Below, in pieces: positions 1-5,984 of a DNA stretch of 9,730 nucleotides. The notes below the pieces were generated by a model, which did not search any database, was not told where the DNA came from, and saw only the letters and a program-made list of their open reading frames with translations. Every line of letters starts with the position of its first letter. Position 1 is the stretch's first letter. The DNA is from Thermoplasmatales archaeon (GTDB lineage Archaea; Thermoplasmatota; JASEFT01; JAUWIS01). The position numbers were made by a program, and so were the translations under genes. The DNA is taken from contig JASEEW010000065.1 of NCBI GenBank assembly GCA_030019485.1, positions 1 through 9,730 of the forward strand. Reading direction: 5' to 3'.

Positions 1-108
1 ATGACTCTCAGATGCCCTGAATGTAAAATGACCTTTTCAGTGGAAGTGAAGCCTAAGCCCTTTGGAGTGAAGTGTCCAAATTGCGGTAAGGAGGGAACGA
101 TAAAATAA
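1..108 (+). CDS. Short zinc-ribbon protein, or C-terminal end of a larger one
   Basis: The frame reads 35 residues from an ATG at base 1 to a TAA stop. Two cysteine pairs, CPEC (residues 5-8) and CPNC (25-28) followed by GKEG, are spaced as in a zinc ribbon, so the peptide probably folds around one zinc ion. Such mini-proteins are common in archaea, usually without an assigned function. Because the ATG is the very first base, the frame may continue upstream and this may be only the tail of a longer protein; no ribosome binding site can be judged. The next gene faces it on the opposite strand. The zinc ribbon is seen; any role in nucleic acid or protein binding would be a guess. Confidence 0.55.
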   Translation: MTLRCPECKMTFSVEVKPKPFGVKCPNCGKEGTIK

Positions 109-139
109 GTCTCCTTGATAGAAGAGTATGAACAATGTT

Positions 140-549
140 TTAACTCTTAAAACTTGGTTTTGACATCACTAAAAGCAGAACACCAACACCACATAGTATG
201 CTAGAAATGATGAAGGAGGGCAGGTAATATTCAAGACCTCCTGTGGATTTCAGGGGTAGGGTAGAAGCATTGCAAATGTGGTTACCCAGCATGCCAAAAA
301 AGCACTTATAAGACTTAGGTAAACCTCAGTCTTCCATTTTTTTCTTTTGAAGGTCAGTATGCCAGATGCCATGAGTAGGAGGCTAAAGAGTATCCCATCT
401 ATTATCCACTGACGCTGTAAGCCGCCATATTTGATATAAAAGTGGCCTGTATAAAAACCATAATGCACCCATACACTTAGAAGAATTATACTACTTATGA
501 TCAAGATTATTCCTGCTATGTCTGGCAGTTTGGATTTCTCTTTTTCCGT
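140..549 (-). pseudogene. Four-helix membrane protein gene, apparently frameshifted and lacking a normal start
   Basis: The main frame (250-555) encodes three hydrophobic helices: PDIAGIILIISSIILL, WIIDGILFSLLLMASGILTF and VYLSLISAFLACWVTTFAMLL. It then stops at a TGA just after LLPYP. One frame over, the sequence continues as LKSTGGLEYYLP and a fourth helix, SFIISSILCGVGVLLLVM, ending SKPSFKS with a TAA at 140-142. One extra C in the CCCC run at 253-256 would join both parts into a protein of about 135 residues. At the 5' end the frame is open to a TAA at 556-558 with no ATG, GTG or TTG before the first helix; an ACG at 547-549 in front of EKEKSKLPD could be a mutated ATG. A TTG at 502-504, with AGGA just upstream, could still serve as a start but would cut helix one. 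Family not recognised. A sequencing error in the C run is an alternative to true decay. Confidence 0.5.
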
Positions 550-599
550 TGTAGCTTACTGGGTGTATGCTATTCTGGTAATGGTATGGTATTTTAGGT

Positions 600-607
600 A
601 TTTTAAA
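600..607 (-). promoter_or_regulatory. Possible TATA box for the four-helix membrane gene
   Basis: On the minus strand the bases read TTTAAAAT. Transcription would start about 25 bases downstream, near 578, some 30 bases before the presumed original start at 547-549. Identified by eye from composition and spacing only. Confidence 0.3.
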
Positions 608-657
608 GATTTATGGGGGTTTTTTTACCTTTTACCCTTTCTATATCTCCACACAAC

Positions 658-665
658 ATATATAT
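658..665 (+). promoter_or_regulatory. TATA box for the winged-helix/queE pair
   Basis: ATATATAT sits inside the palindrome CATATATATG (657-666). A start of transcription about 25 bases downstream falls at about 686, almost on the GTG start at 689, so the message would be leaderless or nearly so. Confidence 0.45.
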
Positions 666-688
666 GGAAGTGAAGTCATGAGGTAGGT

Positions 689-970
689 GTGATTCAAAAA
701 ACTGGAAAGCAAGACTGGATGGACCCATATATAAGAACCATTGTGGGCTATAATCCTGATGTGGATGATATGCTAATGATTAAACTCATTGATGCAAATG
801 CCATATCATCTAAAAAGGCTTTACCTATCTCTGAGTTGAATCAAACAGAAATAAAATTGTTACCGAAAATGAAAGAACAGGGGAGGATAATAATAACAGA
901 AAATTTAAAGGTGTATCTAACAAAACTCGGCATGAAGATTGCTGAGGGTGCTAAAAAGATATACGAATGA
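689..970 (+). CDS. Small winged-helix-like protein upstream of queE
   Basis: This 93-residue protein is not a family I can name. Its last third (residues 57-93) has the look of the end of a winged helix: a helix with LPKMKEQG, a beta hairpin GRIIITENLKVYL, then TKLGMKIAEGAKKIY, resembling the wing and final helix of MarR/ArsR-like archaeal regulators. The first part (DPYIRTIVGYNPDVDDMLMIKLIDAN) has no clear motif. The GTG start at 689 is chosen because GAGGT lies four bases before it and the frame is closed by a TGA at 671-673; an ATG at 719 is the alternative. It ends four bases before queE, so the two are very likely co-transcribed. A role as DNA-binding regulator is inference; no enzyme motif is visible. 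Confidence 0.7.
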   Translation: MIQKTGKQDWMDPYIRTIVGYNPDVDDMLMIKLIDANAISSKKALPISELNQTEIKLLPKMKEQGRIIITENLKVYLTKLGMKIAEGAKKIYE

Positions 971-974
971 TAAA

Positions 975-1625
975 ATGAAAGAAAAAACAATAAGGATCAA
1001 CGAAATCTTTTACTCTATTCAGGGTGAAGGAATACAGATTGGTATTCCAACAGTTTTCATCAGGACACAGGGATGCCTTTTTTCCTGTTCATGGTGTGAC
1101 ACGGTTTATGCGCGTGATTTTGAGAAAGGAAAGGATATGAAAGTATCTGAGATAATAAAAAAAGTAAAAAAATATCCTGCAAAATATGTGTGCGTAACAG
1201 GTGGTGAGCCACTGCTCCAGAAAAATGTGAAATTTTTGATTAGCAGATTATTAAAACGTGGGTACAATGTGAATCTTGAAACAAACGGTTCAGTATCCTT
1301 AAATGGTTTGCCTAAATCAAAGAACTTTTTAATCTCAATGGATGTTAAATGCCCTTCATCAAAAATGGAAAAAAGAGTGGATTTCAGAAACATAAAACTT
1401 TTAAAAAAAACGGATCAATTGAAGTTTGTGCTCAAAGATAAAAAGGATTATGATTATGCAAAAAACATTATAAAAAAATATAAACCAGGATGCAACATTG
1501 TCTTCATGCCTGTTGGAGGAACAAACGCGAAAAAATTTGCGGAAAATGTTTTGAAAAACGGTTTAAATGTTAGGGTTTTAATACAGTTGCATAAAGTGAT
1601 TTGGGGAGACAAAAGAGGGAAATAA
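975..1625 (+). CDS. queE: 7-carboxy-7-deazaguanine synthase (radical SAM)
   Basis: QueE rearranges 6-carboxy-tetrahydropterin to 7-carboxy-7-deazaguanine, the third step of 7-deazaguanine synthesis; in archaea the product goes into archaeosine at tRNA position 15. The 216 residues match the usual length. The family signature RINEIFYSIQGEG (8-20) is followed by the iron-sulfur cluster motif CX3CX2C (C34, C38, C41, in GCLFSCSWCDT), the SAM-binding TGGEPLLQ (75-82), LETNGS (101-106), DVKCPSS (123-129) and the typical ending VLIQLHKVIWG. The ATG at 975 is preferred over an upstream in-frame TTG at 939, because it follows the previous stop by four bases and puts the conserved block at residue 8. 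No queC or queD is in the window, so the rest of the pathway must lie elsewhere. Confidence 0.95.
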   Translation: MKEKTIRINEIFYSIQGEGIQIGIPTVFIRTQGCLFSCSWCDTVYARDFEKGKDMKVSEIIKKVKKYPAKYVCVTGGEPLLQKNVKFLISRLLKRGYNVNLETNGSVSLNGLPKSKNFLISMDVKCPSSKMEKRVDFRNIKLLKKTDQLKFVLKDKKDYDYAKNIIKKYKPGCNIVFMPVGGTNAKKFAENVLKNGLNVRVLIQLHKVIWGDKRGK

Positions 1626-1638
1626 TGTTGGTGGTAAA

Positions 1639-1692
1639 ATGAAGAAAATTTTAGCATTATGTCTGGTTTTGGTGATGTGCACTGGGGTGTGA
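1639..1692 (+). pseudogene. 17-codon signal-peptide-like reading frame, possible relic
   Basis: An ATG preceded by GGTGGTAAA, a good archaeal ribosome binding site, opens the peptide MKKILALCLVLVMCTGV and then meets a TGA. It has the basic start, hydrophobic core and cysteine of a secretory or lipoprotein signal, but M before the cysteine is not a good lipobox. It begins 13 bases after queE ends, and its stop lies five bases before the next gene, whose likely binding site GGGGTG lies inside its last codons. It may be the head of a lost secreted protein, a leader used for translational coupling, or chance. Confidence 0.3.
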
Positions 1693-1697
1693 TATTG

Positions 1698-2180
1698 ATG
1701 AAAAAAACTACAAGATATATTTTCTTGGAGATTGCTATTATATGTGTGGCTTTTACGGTGACTGTTGTGCTATGTTATCTCTACTGTCAGCCAGTGTGGC
1801 ATCCTGGCCATTCACCTCCAACCTGCACCCTATGTGTAACGGAGAATGAAACTTGTTGGAAAATTACAGTGACTAATGTATCAGCAGATGTTCCGGGGTG
1901 GTTGAGTGCTAACAAGGTACATTTTGGATTATCCAGAACATTATATAATGATTCAAAAAATTATACTTCTCTAGAGCATGGATATATTCAAAAGATAGAC
2001 GGCATCCCTTCTTCTGGCTACAATATCACATGGTTAGATAAAGATGAGAATGACCTTCTTTCCAAAGGAGATAAATTTATTATAAGTAAATCTGGTGGAA
2101 GTGTTGGGAAAGCTATTGAAGGCGATGAGTTTGTATTAGTTGGTGAGTGGGGGAACGAAATTGCTAAAGTATCTCTATAA
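1698..2180 (+). CDS. Membrane-anchored extracellular protein, function unknown
   Basis: The 160-residue product starts with a basic MKKTTR and one long hydrophobic segment (residues 8-28), so it is probably held in the membrane with residues 31-160 outside. The outer part holds three cysteines close together (C43, C46, C53), five N-glycosylation sequons (NET, NVS, NDS, NYT, NIT) and the loop DKDENDLLSKGD (114-125), whose D1, D3, N5 and D12 spacing resembles a calcium-binding EF-hand or dockerin loop. Similar D-x-D-x-N/D loops followed by LSxGD recur in archaeal surface proteins, including those with pilin-type N-termini, but I see no clear pilin cleavage site. The ATG at 1698 is chosen because GGGGTG lies upstream and the membrane segment follows directly; in-frame starts further up (1659) overlap the 17-codon relic. 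It may be read with queE, but no functional link is evident. Confidence 0.7.
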   Translation: MKKTTRYIFLEIAIICVAFTVTVVLCYLYCQPVWHPGHSPPTCTLCVTENETCWKITVTNVSADVPGWLSANKVHFGLSRTLYNDSKNYTSLEHGYIQKIDGIPSSGYNITWLDKDENDLLSKGDKFIISKSGGSVGKAIEGDEFVLVGEWGNEIAKVSL

Positions 2181-2306
2181 AATTCCGAAAAACGAAGTAG
2201 TGAGCGATAGCTTGGATATGATAAGAATTGGGATTATACGTGGTGGCTGGCAGAACCCATTTATATTTAATGTACGTTATGCGTTGCTGATTGGGGGATG
2301 AGATAA

Positions 2307-3230
2307 CTAATCAACTATAACATTTTCAACATCATCTACACCAAGCGCAAATCTTTCAATTTTTTCCCTCATGTTTTCATCCTCAGGTGTTTTGAACCTT
2401 ATGCCGTTCTCAGCTTTTATTGTGCCGTTGATTAAAGCGCTTCTGAACATTTCCACTTTTTTGCATGTTACATCACCAAGAACCCGGCATTCATCCTCAA
2501 TAACTAGGTTTCCTCCGCATTCAATATCACCATTAACAATACTTTTTTCACCAATCATTATGCTGCCCTCAGCCTTTATTTTACCACATATCTCTGTTTC
2601 ATTCCCTATTTTTACATCCCCTGAAACAAGGTTATTCCCAAGAATCCTGCAGCAGTCTCCTATCCTGATGCTGCCTTTTATTCTTAACTCATGAATACCA
2701 ACAAAACTGTCTTTAGGCACAAATAAAAAACCATCGGAAATAAAAAAGATCTTCTCATCCTCTTTTTCAAGCTCCTTTAAAATCTTTTCCACCTCTCTGC
2801 TTTTTCCCTGCCTGAGCAGTTCAAGAAGATAGATGAAAATATAAATTACAAGTGGTATAGGGTTTCTTATGTTTATCCAGCCTCTTGCCTCAAAACCCTT
2901 CTCAATCCTTACATCATCACCAACATCCAGGTCTCTTCCAACAAAAACCTTTCCAAGAACCTTGACTTTTTCACCAAGATAAATATCCTTTTTCCCATCA
3001 ATGTCGCCGTTTATAACAGAAAACATGTCTATCCTTATGTCATCCTTGGCACTGATACCGCCTTCTGTATTCACCCTTTCACCAATAAAAACACGCTTGT
3101 CAGTGATAATACCATAATCCACATTTGACCTGTCAGAAACGATAACGTCACCATTCACAACAATGTTATGCTCCTCAAAAACTGTTTTGTCCGGAATCAC
3201 AAGGGTTTTTTTGTCAAACGGCATACCCAT
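2307..3230 (-). CDS. Bactofilin-like polymer-forming beta-helix protein (archaeal split type)
   Basis: The 307 residues are two runs of short beta turns rich in NGD, GKV and IGE steps (about 22-122 and 176-282), typical of the right-handed beta helix of polymer-forming cytoskeletal proteins (bactofilin family, PF04519). Between them lies an insert: a hydrophobic helix RNPIPLVIYIFIYLLELL (122-139) and a charged helix REVEKILKELEKEDEK. As I recall, archaeal members share this split layout with the RNP-V-Y-F-YLL-LL motif. Bacterial bactofilins self-assemble into filaments on the membrane; the hydrophobic insert could serve as a membrane or interaction patch, but this is inference. Start: ATGs at 3230 and 3224 are both possible; a TATA box about 27 bases before 3230 suggests a leaderless message there. 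It diverges from the nucleosidase-like gene and converges with the surface protein gene. Confidence 0.8.
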   Translation of the reverse strand: MGMPFDKKTLVIPDKTVFEEHNIVVNGDVIVSDRSNVDYGIITDKRVFIGERVNTEGGISAKDDIRIDMFSVINGDIDGKKDIYLGEKVKVLGKVFVGRDLDVGDDVRIEKGFEARGWINIRNPIPLVIYIFIYLLELLRQGKSREVEKILKELEKEDEKIFFISDGFLFVPKDSFVGIHELRIKGSIRIGDCCRILGNNLVSGDVKIGNETEICGKIKAEGSIMIGEKSIVNGDIECGGNLVIEDECRVLGDVTCKKVEMFRSALINGTIKAENGIRFKTPEDENMREKIERFALGVDDVENVIVD

Positions 3231-3258
3231 CCCAGTTCATAAATTATTTCCTGGGTAT
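3223..3258. promoter_or_regulatory. Inverted repeat spanning bactofilin start and TATA box
   Basis: ATACCCA (3223-3229) and TGGGTAT (3252-3258) form perfect 7-base arms. A second nested pair, CCCAG (3231-3235) and CTGGG (3251-3255), overlaps it. The left arm covers the start codons and the right arm runs into the TATA box, so a bound dimer could block transcription, or the site could be chance in a GC-poor spacer. Confidence 0.3.
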
Positions 3259-3263
3259 TTAAA
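3256..3263 (-). promoter_or_regulatory. TATA box for the bactofilin-like gene
   Basis: TTTAAATA on the minus strand lies about 27 bases before the ATG at 3230, the spacing expected for a leaderless archaeal transcript. Confidence 0.5.
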
Positions 3264-3320
3264 ACTATGCACGCCTGCGCATTAAAACTAGAAATGCTGT
3301 TAAAAATATACAATGAAAAA

Positions 3321-3328
3321 ATTTAATA
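3321..3328 (+). promoter_or_regulatory. TATA-like box for the nucleosidase-like gene
   Basis: ATTTAATA lies about 33 bases before the ATG at 3358, predicting a leader of a few bases. A 5-base inverted repeat, CTTAG (3332-3336) and CTAAG (3344-3348), sits between box and start, where a repressor could bind. Confidence 0.35.
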
Positions 3329-3357
3329 GTGCTTAGATTATTGCTAAGTGGAATAAT

Positions 3358-3972
3358 ATGATTGGGATAATCTGGGCAACAAAAGATGATGCAACAACTT
3401 TTCTTCAAAGATGGGATAATGGAGTATTCAAAAGCTTGACTGAGGGAAGGATGCAAGAAAACGATGATGTTGCAGTCACAATTTCAGGGGTTGGAAAAAT
3501 TAAGGCTGCACTTTCCACTGAAAGGTTAATCACTACCTATAAACCAGAAATCATAATAAATCCAGGTAGTTGTGGATTACTAAATTCTAATTATAACATC
3601 TTTGATATCGTTGGGATCAAAGAAGTTATTGAGGGTGATCATTTTTGGTCTGGTACAAAAGTTTTTCCAACTATACTATTGAATCCGATTAGGGATTCCA
3701 TTCCTAAAGTGCGTCTTGTAACACAAGATCATCCTATTGAGTCTAAAGATGAAATGGATAGATGGTCAAAGTTTGCTGATCTCTGTGATATGGAAGGTTA
3801 TGCGATTGCAAAGACATGTATGGATCACAACATACCTTGCCATCTTGTAAAAGGTGTTACAGATAAGGCTGGTGTTGGTGATGTTGAAGGAACAAAACAA
3901 TTTGAAAAGAATATTCCCATAATTGCTACTTCTCTTTTTAAATGGATAGAGTCATTCATGAAAGGCATATAG
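3358..3972 (+). CDS. Nucleoside phosphorylase superfamily protein (MTA/SAH nucleosidase-like)
   Basis: The 204 residues follow the layout of 5'-methylthioadenosine/S-adenosylhomocysteine nucleosidase: opening strand MIGIIWATKDDA, SGVGKIKAA (43-51, family SGxGKxNAA), INPGSCGLL (67-75, family TGxAGGL), DMEGYAIAKTC (144-154, whose Glu146 would hold the ribose hydroxyls) and VKGVTDKAG (164-172, whose Asp169 matches the catalytic Asp that protonates the leaving base). The residue matching E. coli MTAN Glu12 appears as Asp11, and the purine-binding stretch is poorly conserved. It is somewhat shorter than the roughly 230 residues usual for the family. It probably hydrolyses or phosphorolyses a purine-type nucleoside; MTA/SAH salvage, futalosine or another nucleoside cannot be told apart here. 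It stands alone, divergent from the bactofilin gene and convergent with apgM. Confidence 0.75.
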   Translation: MIGIIWATKDDATTFLQRWDNGVFKSLTEGRMQENDDVAVTISGVGKIKAALSTERLITTYKPEIIINPGSCGLLNSNYNIFDIVGIKEVIEGDHFWSGTKVFPTILLNPIRDSIPKVRLVTQDHPIESKDEMDRWSKFADLCDMEGYAIAKTCMDHNIPCHLVKGVTDKAGVGDVEGTKQFEKNIPIIATSLFKWIESFMKGI

Positions 3973-4004
3973 ATTATGTAGTTAAATAACGCTTAATTTG
4001 AAGT

Positions 4005-4009
4005 AAAAA
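4005..4009 (-). terminator. Possible T-tract terminator after apgM
   Basis: On the minus strand TTTTT follows the apgM stop codon directly in a T-rich stretch. Archaeal termination often uses such tracts without a hairpin. The 37-base gap between the two convergent genes holds nothing else I can name. Confidence 0.25.
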
Positions 4010-5224
4010 CTATGCCCCAAACTTCTCGCTTCTGTTCGTTAAATCACGCGCTATGTTCATCAAACCCATCCCCTGAATCCTGCAAAGCGCTCCTTTCGCG
4101 CAGGATATTTCATCAAAATTTTTCACATCATCAACCCTGACACTTTTCCCAGTAATGGTTATCGGTACAGGGTCAGCAGAATGGTTTTTTACTGTCACGG
4201 GCGTTGAATGGTCTGCTGTGAAAATTTTTAGGCAGTCAAGCTCCTTTAAAGGTTCGAGTGCTTTGTCTATTTTCTCAGCCATTTTCACCTTGCCAGACAC
4301 GTCCCCATCGTGACCAAAAAGGTCAGGCGCCTTGATGTTCACAACAACAAAATCATATTTATTCAATGCAGACATTGCTACCTTTATTTTTGCATCTATA
4401 TTTGTGTCAACACCGCCTGTTGCACCTTTCACATCAATGATGTTCATTCCTGCAAGCCTGCACACGCCCTTTACCAGTGATATACCTGCAATACATGCTG
4501 AGCTCAGCCTGTATTTTTCATCCATGCTTCTCATTCTTGGAAAGATGCCGGCACCCCTTGGAAGTATGATGTTTGCAGGTGGTAGATTGTTTCTGTTTCT
4601 TTTTATGTTGACAGGATGGTTTTTCAGGATGGCGTATGATTCTTTCACAAATTTGTTCAGTATGTCTGCTGTTCTTTTCGCATCAACTGATAATGGTTTT
4701 GATTCATGTATTCTTATATTATTAGAATGAGGGTCAACATCAGACAGGTTTGATGAAAGAGCTTTACCCCTGAGAACAAGAACGCCCCTGTGCTCAACAG
4801 CTTCCTTGAAAATTATTTCCACGTCATCAATCTTCATCCCATCAACTGCTTTTGCAAGTTCATTTGTTCCCTGTTTTATCCTCCCAGCCCTCCTGTCCTT
4901 TACAACAAGTTTTTCATCAACAGCTGCAAAATTGCACCTGAATGCAACATCACCTTCTTTGAGTTTTATGCCTATGCCTGCTGCCTCAAAAGGACCTCTT
5001 CCAGTATATACTTCGTAAGGGTTGTAGCCGAGCAAGGCTAAATGCGCTGTGTCAGAACCAGGGACTATCCCTGGAGCGATTGGATCCATGATTCCATTCA
5101 TCCCTTTTTTAGCAAAACCATCCAGGTTTTTCATGGTTGCATACTGGAGAACTGTTTTTCCTTCAATCCTGTCATCAGGCCTGTCACCAATACCATCCAT
5201 TATAATTAACAGCATACTATCCAT
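4010..5224 (-). CDS. apgM: Archaeal-type 2,3-bisphosphoglycerate-independent phosphoglycerate mutase
   Basis: ApgM interconverts 3-phosphoglycerate and 2-phosphoglycerate in glycolysis and gluconeogenesis, using two metal ions of the alkaline phosphatase type. The 404 residues match the archaeal family (TIGR00306). Visible are metal ligand Asp10 in IIMDGIGDRP, PGSDTAHL with nucleophile Ser57, TGRGPFEAAG (74-83), DVDPH (162-166), the second metal site KAPDLFGHDGD (298-308), FTADHSTP (335-342) and KNHSADPVP (346-354). The ATG at 5224 is chosen over an in-frame GTG at 5236 because GGTGAT, a perfect archaeal Shine-Dalgarno sequence, lies three bases before it. The gene overlaps the end of the DUF92 gene by 19 bases and is last in the operon that begins with the citrate-cleavage subunits, where it would carry carbon between PEP and the sugar phosphates. 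Confidence 0.93.
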   Translation of the reverse strand: MDSMLLIIMDGIGDRPDDRIEGKTVLQYATMKNLDGFAKKGMNGIMDPIAPGIVPGSDTAHLALLGYNPYEVYTGRGPFEAAGIGIKLKEGDVAFRCNFAAVDEKLVVKDRRAGRIKQGTNELAKAVDGMKIDDVEIIFKEAVEHRGVLVLRGKALSSNLSDVDPHSNNIRIHESKPLSVDAKRTADILNKFVKESYAILKNHPVNIKRNRNNLPPANIILPRGAGIFPRMRSMDEKYRLSSACIAGISLVKGVCRLAGMNIIDVKGATGGVDTNIDAKIKVAMSALNKYDFVVVNIKAPDLFGHDGDVSGKVKMAEKIDKALEPLKELDCLKIFTADHSTPVTVKNHSADPVPITITGKSVRVDDVKNFDEISCAKGALCRIQGMGLMNIARDLTNRSEKFGA

Positions 5225-5934
5225 ATTATCACCCACGCTATTAATGCACCGGCACCCATTGAAACAAGATTAACAGTGTCTTTTGTTAGAATTTTTCCTT
5301 CAAGTGTTGCCCCTAAGATGCTGTCAATCTGGCAGCATAGGAAGCCGATGAAAACAGGGATTAAAATCAATGTCCTGCCTGGTAAAAACGAAAATGCTGA
5401 CAGAATTATCCAGCCTGCCAGAGACATAAATAGGGCGCCGAAAAACGCAGCATTTGTGCCGAGAAAAGACACACCCCCGTTTGTCCCTCTTTCAACCTTT
5501 TTCATGTTTGTGATCAGGTAAACCCTGTCTGATATAATACCAATTTCAGAGGCAAGCGTATCAGACAATGCAGCAGATATTGCAGTAATAAAAAGCACAC
5601 CTGCGAGTTCTTTAGGCAGGGCAAAACTGCTGAGAACTGCTATGAGTGCTGGTATTGTGCCGTTTGCAACTACATTGTTCCATCTTCTCTCACCCTTTTT
5701 CCCCTCAGATTCCCCGATGGAGCTCTTGAAACTGTATTTGTATTTTGTGGCAGCAAAACTAACAAATAAAAATATTATAAGGACCAGCAGCCACGTCAAA
5801 TCACCGAACACGCCTACAACCAGACCAATAATCAATGCTGTGAGGGAAGCTTGCCAGTCCAGCGCCCTCAGCCCATAGGCTAATAATGCGAGGATTATGC
5901 ATATTGCAAATATAACGGGTATATCAACAGGCAT
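5206..5934 (-). CDS. DUF92/TIGR00297 integral membrane protein (VTE6/TMEM19-like)
   Basis: The 242 residues form about six to seven membrane helices. Family motifs are clear: RRWNNVVANG (83-92), AALSDTLASEIG (121-132), ERGTNGGVSFLGT (148-160) and CQIDSILGATLEGKILTKDTVN (201-222, with DSxLGAxxE). The plant member VTE6 is a phytyl-phosphate kinase related to CTP-dependent lipid kinases; the conserved polar residues in SDTLASE and DSILGATLE suit a metal-nucleotide site facing the membrane. In archaea the substrate is unknown; a prenyl phosphate such as geranylgeranyl phosphate is a reasonable inference. The gene starts 50 bases after the fused citrate-cleavage subunit. No Shine-Dalgarno sequence is evident before the ATG, so it may use its own short leader or reinitiation. 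It overlaps apgM by 19 bases. Confidence 0.85.
   Translation of the reverse strand: MPVDIPVIFAICIILALLAYGLRALDWQASLTALIIGLVVGVFGDLTWLLVLIIFLFVSFAATKYKYSFKSSIGESEGKKGERRWNNVVANGTIPALIAVLSSFALPKELAGVLFITAISAALSDTLASEIGIISDRVYLITNMKKVERGTNGGVSFLGTNAAFFGALFMSLAGWIILSAFSFLPGRTLILIPVFIGFLCCQIDSILGATLEGKILTKDTVNLVSMGAGALIAWVIIWIVCC
5228..5233 (-). promoter_or_regulatory. Shine-Dalgarno site fixing the apgM start
   Basis: GGTGAT, complementary to the archaeal 16S rRNA tail, lies three bases before the ATG at 5224 and within the end of the DUF92 gene. It argues against the longer GTG start at 5236. Confidence 0.65.
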
Positions 5935-5984
5935 TAAGAGGTAAAGAGACTAAAGGGTTAATAATATTTCCATTTATCCGGCTC

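Noticed and set aside
611..627. GGGGG followed by TTTTTTT, like a terminator T tract on the plus strand
   Set aside because: No gene ends upstream on that strand and there is no hairpin; the stretch is part of the promoter region of the minus-strand membrane gene.
1106..1393. 95-codon open frame on the minus strand inside queE
   Set aside because: It is antisense to a well-supported gene, rich in Phe and Ser as expected from the complement of Lys/Glu codons, and has no motif.
2181..2306. Gap with a promoter-like CATTTATATTTAA near 2259-2271
   Set aside because: No open frame, tRNA or stable hairpin follows on the plus strand before the convergent gene; the A/T box alone is not enough to call a promoter or small RNA.
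4332..4730. 132-codon plus-strand frame within apgM
   Set aside because: It is antisense to conserved ApgM motifs with no binding site or recognisable domain; a shadow frame.
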